Positions 58,501 to 64,000 of a stretch of 64,000 nucleotides of DNA are shown here, one piece after another; positions within the stretch are counted from its first letter, which is position 1; every line of letters starts with the position of its first letter. Source of the DNA: Amphibalanus amphitrite (lineage: Eukaryota > Arthropoda > Thecostraca > Balanomorpha > Balanidae). The stretch covers positions 248,001 through 312,000 of the forward strand of contig NW_024881706.1 in NCBI RefSeq assembly GCF_019059575.1. The letters are read 5' to 3'. Position numbers and translations under genes: made by a program. Under the pieces are notes generated by a model. It saw only the letters and a list, made by a program, of their open reading frames with translations, had not been told where the DNA came from and did not search any database.

Positions 58501-61500
58501 AGGGACAGCTAAATTATCAACTGCCGGTCGGCGCCCTCCACCAGCATCACCTGGTGGTACAGCTGTAATGGGGACAGAGATGTCAGGGACTGACACCAGC
58601 ATTACCTGGTGGTACAGCTGGAATAGCGGGAGGGACAAGGGAGGTAAGTCTACCACGACAATCATTCATCAATCGGCTAGCACAGAAGACAACGGGTCAA
58701 AGACACGAGCACAGCTCTGCAGTAGCAGCAAACGCTTAATTTTCATGATTGCATTAATTTAATTGAAGTTTATCTTGAAAAACCTATGACAGTAGCCAGC
58801 AATGCACTGCATACACATGTCTGGTTGCACTTGCAGTGCTATCACCTTTAACCCCACAAGACCTCGCGACAGCTTTGTCCCGATTCGCATAATTCTCAGC
58901 GACTTTAGAGACACCCAACTCTGCTTCTAGCGTGAGCCCAACTTCAGCGAGCAACAACGACACCGACTGTGCATCCCCATCGTTATCCGGGCGTGTACCA
59001 TACAACGGACCGATCGGCCGTCGCCCCCACCTGTTCAATGAGCAGCAGCGTCTGCCGGTCGCGCTTGGCCTCCTTGTGGTCGCGTGAGCCGTCAGCGGAC
59101 TCCTGAGTGATGACGCCCAGATCGATTATCTTCCGCGGCGCCGTCACACTGGCCACCTAAACGGGTGGGGACGGTCAGTCAACAGGGGAGCGGGTTCATG
59201 GTAACATAAGGGTAGAATGGGAGAAAAAGATTGGAGGATACAACACAGGAACCCAGAAAAAAAACAGATTAGTTGAAAATGGGAAATGACAGGTCAGCTA
59301 GCAAACAGCATAAATAATACTTTCTTTGTCAAGTCATAGTTGTACGACATACGTGAGGTAGCCAGGTCAGCAGAGGCACAGCTAACCAGGGTTTTGAGGC
59401 AGCAATAAATCAACTTTGTAAAAGCAAGCAGTGGGCTATGCAAACTCATAATAATGCAAAATCGATGGCCAAGTAGGCGGTAGGAGTGACATGGGGCCCA
59501 TAGGTCATACAAGTTAGCGGTGGAAATGTTTGCAGTTGCAACATAGTTGCACCATGCCACGTTCTGACTAGAAGTCCTGTGGGATCGCTGGAAAGGTTAG
59601 CGGTGCCAGTTTACATCAGCCACGTAACGGTCAGAAAATTACAGGGTGATACATGGCAGAGCTCAGAAATGATAGCGTCTGCTGCATGGTGGACAAAAAT
59701 CCAGCAAGCACAATTTCAGGAACACATCCCGCCTCTGCAGTCTGCACTGACATGCATACCGAATACAGCGGCCGCCCTCAAACCCATCAATCATCAGTCG
59801 TCGGTCAGGCACGGACCTGCAGTTTTCCGAGCGAGTTCTCCATCTCTGGCGGCTTGTAGAGCCGATGGTCGGTATGCTTGTCGTCCCGGTCTTTGTGTTG
59901 GTCCCGACCGTGGCCACCGCGCGAGTCGCGACGGCCCTGGCTCAGCTTCCGAGAGTTGAAGTGCTGCGACATAGGGAGGGGTGTCAACACGGTGCCCTGG
60001 GCATGTTTACTGGGAGGAGGCAAAAATGTGAGTAGCTGCAGCGACTCTAAAAGAAAGTACTTCGCAACCACCGAATCATTTTCATTGAATTTATGTCGAA
60101 CTGTAATATGAAACATTCAGATCACTATGTAGACATTCTTAAGGCCATGTTCCGGTAAGTCATCAATGAAAAAGCATAGTCATTACTCTCTTTCGGTCAC
60201 CAGATTCTAGCAACACCTTTGCCTGGACGAAAAAAACACTCCTGCATTATCAACAAACAGCCGTTAGACGATGACCGTTCGCGCGTTCCCCTCACGTCCT
60301 CGAGCCCAGGCTCTCACCTGGAAGTAGTAGTCGGAGTTGCCCTTGATCTGCATGCGCTGGATGTTAAGCAGCCACTGCCGCTCGCGCGAGGTCATCAGGC
60401 CGGCGTACGGGTCCTGGCGGCGCCGCTCCTGGTCCTGGCGCCACTGCGGCTGCTGGTGCGGCTGCTGGTGCTGCCGCTGGTGCTGGTGTTGGTGCTGGTG
60501 GTGGGAGGGAGCGCCGCGGCCGGCCGGGAGCCCGCGACCCGCGCCGCCGCTGCCCCGGTCTGTGGACGCATCATCGGTGTCACCAACTGCGACCGGGATG
60601 GTGGGATGGTACGGAAAGATGCAAGTGACAAAATATGAAGCGAAACAAACTGAAACATCTAAAGTAGTAGTAAGTAAACTGAAGAAAGAAAACTGAAAAG
60701 GTAATCAGATTCAACAATTCCTAGTAAAGAATGCTGCTCGCATTATAATGATCGACGTCACGATCGCAACTTGCACCCATCAGCATTATCAGGATCTACA
60801 TAGACTGTCAGACAGCGTCCTTAGTCCCCCCTATTAGCCCCCCCCCCCGCGTCTCACCTTTGTTCATGAGCTGCGGCGGCAGGATGGAGGTGACGCTGGG
60901 CGGCGGCAGGTGGGTGTTGGGCAGCCGGAACTGCTCCCCCGGCGGCGGCGGCGGCGCGCGCATCGGCGGCGGCCGGCTGAAGTCCATGGGCGGCGGCCCG
61001 GCCGGCGGCGGCGGCGGCAGCCCGCGGCCGAAGCCCGGCGGCGGCGGGGGACGCGCCGGCGAGCGCGCCAGCAGGTCGTGCTCGAGCTCCTCGACGGTGC
61101 GCACCTTGGCGGCGGCGGGCAGCGGCAGCCGGGCGGCCGGCGGCGGCGCGCGCGGACGGCCCACCGACATGATGGCCGGGTCGTCGAAGGCGTTGGCCGG
61201 CCGGGTGGGGGTCGTCGACCAGATGGAGTTGGCAGACGGCGAGCCCGAGATGTCTGATTCGAGCAGGGACGAGATGGGCGGCGAGCGCGGCCGGCCGAAC
61301 TAAGAGACGGGCGGGCGAGAGGGATCGGTTAGAAGTTAGAACAGTGATTGCGGTACGACAACGCAGGCCACGTCCAAATACCTGTCCTCAGTAAATTCAC
61401 AGAAAAGCAGGCAAGACAGATACAATTACAATCAAAAACATTTCAAAAACTTACTTGGCTAAATACTCTGCGCCAAAGCAAACGAGCAACATCTCGATAT

Positions 61501-61940
61501 TCAACAAAATTGGTCGCACCAGATCACAGAAAACAAATACATAAATTGATGATGGATGTCAGGTCTGACGGCACTGAAGTCAACGTGAAATCAACGTGAT
61601 CACATCCCACCCATGTGTGAGGGGGTCACCCTCACATCCTTTCCTCCAACCTCACCCAATACACTATCTCCTGTCCGCTATCTCTCGCCCCGTACCTGCG
61701 GGTGCGGGATGGGCACGCTGCCCGCCGGCCGGCTGCTGCGGCGCACCGACATGATGCACGGGTCGTCGAGCTCGTCATCAGTCACCAGTTTGGAGAGTCC
61801 GCGCTCGATGTCGGTGGCTCCCGGCAGCTGGTCGGCGGCCACGGAGAGCGGTGCGCGCCCGTTACCCAGCTGGTGGAGCACGGAGCGCTCCCGCTCCAGG
61901 TAGGCAGAAATCTTCTCATGGTCGTCCTCCTCCCACTCGC
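55264..61940 (-). CDS. PATL1/Pat1 mRNA-decay factor, 3' nine exons (partial)
   Basis: Nine minus-strand exons join with every phase agreeing: 61940-61696, 61299-60858, 60586-60318, 59963-59817, 59156-59031, 58432-58235, 57958-57815, 56189-56070 and 55500-55264. They give 641 residues plus stop. Pat1 proteins bridge deadenylation and decapping in P-bodies, binding LSM1-7, DCP2, the DDX6 helicase and CCR4-NOT. Family marks here include EWEEDDHEKISAYLERERS, a Pro-rich middle, DPYAGLMTSRERQWLLNIQ, the ENSLGKLQVASVTAPRKIIDL block, and the helical C-terminal domain (LVHILAIRKGKGLVLRCLPIL, FGVSVALLLLLRG). The DDX6-binding N-terminal motif expected in a preceding exon was not found up to 64000 and is probably outside the window. 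Human PATL1 is about 770 residues, so little is missing. A His/Gln-rich stretch and multiplied splice acceptors are unusual. Confidence 0.9.
56070..56189 (-). CDS. PATL1 exon H
   Basis: 40 codons, phase 0, VVSNSDLAQITELTAALTAS through LVACSP. Acceptor cccacag|GTGGTC, donor TCACCC|gtgagt. The acceptor plus the first codons is the unit amplified in the preceding intron. Confidence 0.85.
56190..57000 (-). repeat. Tandem array of exon H splice acceptor plus exon head
   Basis: About eleven extra copies, 60-85 bp apart, each reading on the minus strand as cccacag|GTGGTCAGTAACAGTGACCT... These are the intron end and first codons of exon H, followed by GAGTGGCTCTCACTGACTG. Some copies keep the frame for about ten codons; distal ones (56800-57000) have TAG or TGA early. 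A doubled variant (GCGCAGATCAGTGACC) occurs at about 56430 and 56515. Confidence 0.88.
57815..57958 (-). CDS. PATL1 exon G
   Basis: 48 codons, phase 0, GLVLRCLPILSSQQYYQIAL through FYVCMQM. Acceptor cgtcgcag|GGTCTG, donor CAGATG|gtaagt. Confidence 0.87.
58235..58432 (-). CDS. PATL1 exon F
   Basis: 66 codons, phase 0. Acceptor cattacag|CTGTAC, donor GGCAAG|gtgagg. Starts LYHQVMLVEGADRQ; this head is duplicated in the intron just upstream. Ends LVHILAIRKGK. Confidence 0.87.
58433..58665 (-). repeat. Tandem copies of exon F acceptor plus exon head
   Basis: Three further copies of the ttacag|CTGTACCACCAGGTG junction near 58490, 58560 and 58620. The middle one retains about 15 codons identical to the exon F head before running into a stop (TTGATAATTTAG). 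The last has ttccag in place of ttacag. Confidence 0.85.
59031..59156 (-). CDS. PATL1 exon E
   Basis: 42 codons, phase 0, encoding VASVTAPRKIIDLGVITQE through LLLIEQ. Acceptor ttag|GTGGCC, donor GAACAG|gtgggg. Confidence 0.88.
59817..59963 (-). CDS. PATL1 exon D
   Basis: 49 codons, phase 0. Acceptor tatgtcgcag|CACTTC is preferred. The upstream tag|TAA option would give an immediate stop, and an intermediate one at cccag|GGC would add 11 in-frame codons. Ends KPPEMENSLGKLQ at CTGCAG|gtccgt. Confidence 0.8.
60318..60586 (-). CDS. PATL1 exon C (His/Gln run, DPYAGLM)
   Basis: Acceptor ggtcgcag|TTGGT completes the split codon of exon B as GTT (Val). An HQHQHQHQRQHQQPHQQPQ run precedes DPYAGLMTSRERQWLLNIQRMQ, a strong Pat1 signature. 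Donor TTCCAG|gtgaga. Confidence 0.87.
60858..61299 (-). CDS. PATL1 exon B (Pro-rich)
   Basis: Acceptor tctcttag|TTCGG and donor AACAAAG|gtgaga, leaving phase 1. It carries DDPAIMSVGRPRAP, an echo of the motif in exon A, then RTVEELEHDLL and long Pro runs (PPPPPGFGRGLPPPPP). Confidence 0.88.
61696..61940 (-). CDS. PATL1 exon A (most 5' exon seen)
   Basis: Acceptor ccaacag|GCGAG and donor CCGCAG|gtacgg. It begins with two bases of a split codon, so an earlier exon must end in phase 1. It encodes the conserved acidic EWEEDDHEKI start and a DDPCIMSVRRSSRP motif. Confidence 0.88.
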
Positions 61941-62317
61941 CTGTTGGTAAGATACCGAACTAGGTCAGTATAAAAGATGGGGGAGATTGCAATGAACTAA
62001 CGGGAATCAGACTTTTCTATGATTCGCAGCAGTGATTGTTGAGAGTCAACTGTACGATGTCAATGAGAATGAAACTGCTAAAAGGTACTCTTTCGATTGT
62101 CAAATGCCTGCGCCGCATCCACGCTCACAATTTGAATCATTCCAGAGCTAAATATCTGATCCGACCTTTGAATAGGAATTCTCAGCTTACTTTACTTCAT
62201 GCTTCTCTGACTGCTGGTGCACAGCACGTATGAAACATTGGTTCATTATTCCTTTTTTAACGACAGAACAAACAAGAATGCCTGTGAAACCGGCCGCAAA
62301 ACAGTCACTAACTTTAA
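61941..62317. other. PATL1 intron, no exon recognised
   Basis: AT-rich. No Pat1 N-terminal motif was found on the minus strand. Confidence 0.5.
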
Positions 62318-63306
62318 CCCTATTCCTGGCGGGGGGGGGGGGCCTCAGGAGCCCCCCCCCCTGAGGTTTTTTGGTTTTCTCCCAAACGCGTTGAGCTAGG
62401 AAGCTTAAATTTTCTGACTTTTCCTAAAAGGCTTCTACGCAACATGTCTGAAAATTTTGAGTTGATCTGACCTCAGGTCAGGTCACCAGAGGCGGTTTGG
62501 TGACCCTACCTCAGAAAAGTTTGCAATCACGCCAGAGCTAGAGTGTTTGACCGATCAATTTCTTCTCTTCAGGCTTTAGTTAGGGTACCAGTATGTGCAA
62601 TTTGTATATCTCGGAATTTTGATATCGGTGACCTAAGGTCAGGTCAGTTTCGCGACCTCCCCATTATAAGTCAATGGGGGGGAAAATCAACTCCCTGTTT
62701 TTACCACTAAAACGGGTCGGAATGGCCCCATATACCATACATGACTTCATATACGATCAACCTTCACTACCTTGAGGTCTGTTTTGCTGTTGGGCAGCTG
62801 TGAGGTCATGTGACGTCATCAAAGGTCACCAAAGGTTTTTGGCCAATAACTCCGTACAGGAACAAGATACAGACGCGTGGATGGTCTCATTGTGTTCAGC
62901 TCGTCAAGACGCATCGAGTGATATACATGATGACCTCGAGGTCACGTGACCTGAGGTCAACCTTTGACCTTGACATTGCGAGGTCAACATATATATCATT
63001 CGATGCGGATTGACGAGAGGATCACGATGCTGCCCTTAGTTTGTTCCTATCTTGACTAATTCGAAAGTTATTCGAGAAAAACTCTCTCCATATCTAGCGC
63101 CGCCATTTTGACTTTTTCGACCCCTGTGACGTCATCTTTGACCTGACCTGAAAATGACCTTAGTAAAAATTGTAGATCTTGACCGTGCGTATCCGATGCC
63201 GTTTACCGTTTGTCGCTATCTTGCTTCGTTCTCGAGATCTCAGGGGGGGGCCGAATCGCCCCCCCCCGCCAGTTTCTTGTCCCGGCGGAGCCCGCCAGGA
63301 ATAGGG
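62318..63306. mobile_element. TTAA-flanked nonautonomous element 3 (AGGTCA-rich)
   Basis: 989 bp between TTAA at 62314-62317 and 63307-63310. The 16 bp ends are a perfect inverted repeat (CCCTATTCCTGGCGGG). A long G tract and a C tract lie inside both ends. Over a dozen AGGTCA/TGACCT sites are scattered in the interior, dense at 62468-62485, 62628-62645 and 62930-62990. It lies in the presumed first known intron of PATL1. Confidence 0.87.
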
Positions 63307-63310
63307 TTAA

Positions 63311-64000
63311 GATGGAAAAAGTAGATAGCAGTTACGGTCGACGAAATAGTTACAGTTAGAGCAAAGGTCCACAAATCATAGCAGAGCAGCTTACAAAAGA
63401 GTGTTGTAACTACTGCTGCGTCACAATATTGCCTGAGTCCTTTAAACGGACTGTTTCAAATGTTCAGTTTGGGCTGACGAGTGTCAGCTATCTGATCCAA
63501 CCAGCGGCCGGTAATACGAGACCAACTAAAGCGGCCCTCCCCCACCCCACGCTCGCTACCGGGGCTCCGCCGTAGCTCGTAGGTGAGGTGCAAGCAGAGC
63601 CGACATCAGCTGTTCACTTTGAACAAAACATCATAAAAGTCTACAAATGAACTCCAGGATCGCGAGAATATTGGGCCTGGAAATCGTCTGGAAATATGTA
63701 AATACGCAGCCATTTACGGACTGGAGAGAAGATGTGGTGACCCACATCCCTGAGCGGAGGTGCACACAATACTTGAGTTTGTGCTGTATGTGTAATTGTA
63801 ATTTTGGTTCAGCGAAAATGTAAAAAAAGATTAGATATTCAGAATCACTTCAAAATACAAAAAGTCTTGTTTCTAACTGCAAATAAAACTTAAAACTAAA
63901 AGTATTATTTTAACTCATACCATTAACCCATAAACTGGTGACCCCGACGTGATTTTTACATTGCTACATTGCCTAATACTATTCCTAGTTCATAGTGAAT
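63311..64000. other. No gene recognised (right edge)
   Basis: AT-rich sequence with a GC-rich spot at 63530-63600. Presumably still PATL1 intron, but no exon is seen. Confidence 0.4.

Noticed and set aside
59970-60016. Upstream acceptors for PATL1 exon D (tcccag|TAA or cccag|GGC)
   Set aside because: The first gives an in-frame stop. The second is possible and adds 11 codons, but its pyrimidine tract is poorer and family alignment favours the acceptor at 59963.

Overview
This window is nuclear DNA of an animal. It has GT-AG introns, long stretches without genes, many small transposon relics and very GC-rich exons. The invertebrate-type ionotropic receptor gene and the general exon style point to a protostome, probably an arthropod. 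A crustacean such as a barnacle would fit, but nothing here proves the species. Three protein-coding genes can be supported.

Genes: (1) A single-exon ionotropic receptor-like gene lies on the minus strand at 10031-12874. It is a variant glutamate-receptor-type channel with an unusual 14-residue tandem repeat after the signal peptide. (2) A two-exon gene on the plus strand at 43023-49312 encodes a protein of about 1337 residues. It has a signal peptide, a Pro-rich ectodomain with a long Glu-Pro run, seven membrane segments like the vertebrate PRRT3/PRRT4 family, and a long cytoplasmic tail. (3) The 3' part of a PATL1 (Pat1) gene lies on the minus strand. Nine exons between 61940 and 55264 can be joined with all reading phases agreeing. 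They give 641 residues and the stop codon. The first exon or exons, with the extreme N-terminus, were not found and are probably beyond the right edge.

Mobile and repeated DNA: the rest is mostly intergenic and holds many elements. There is a 2.3 kb decayed piggyBac-like element (4824-7141). Three shorter elements with TTAA duplications and poly-G/C subterminal tracts (22387-23310, 31319-32190, 62318-63306) are packed with AGGTCA half-site motifs. There is a mariner deletion derivative with a transposase C-terminal remnant (19782-20569) and a 262 bp hAT-type MITE with a perfect 8 bp duplication (54456-54717). Several other inverted-repeat MITEs are present. A 1.66 kb foldback (7666-9327) carries a tRNA-like head in each arm, and a 0.65 kb palindrome is centred near 27199. 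A cluster of 23 bp imperfect palindromes sits at 1721-3045. There are two (GCTCA)n arrays and several minisatellites.

The most unusual observation is in the PATL1 gene. In two introns the 3' splice site plus the first codons of the downstream exon has been copied in tandem, about a dozen times in one intron and about four in the other. The genes show no sign of acting in one pathway: a membrane channel or chemoreceptor, an orphan 7TM protein and an mRNA-decay factor are simply neighbours.
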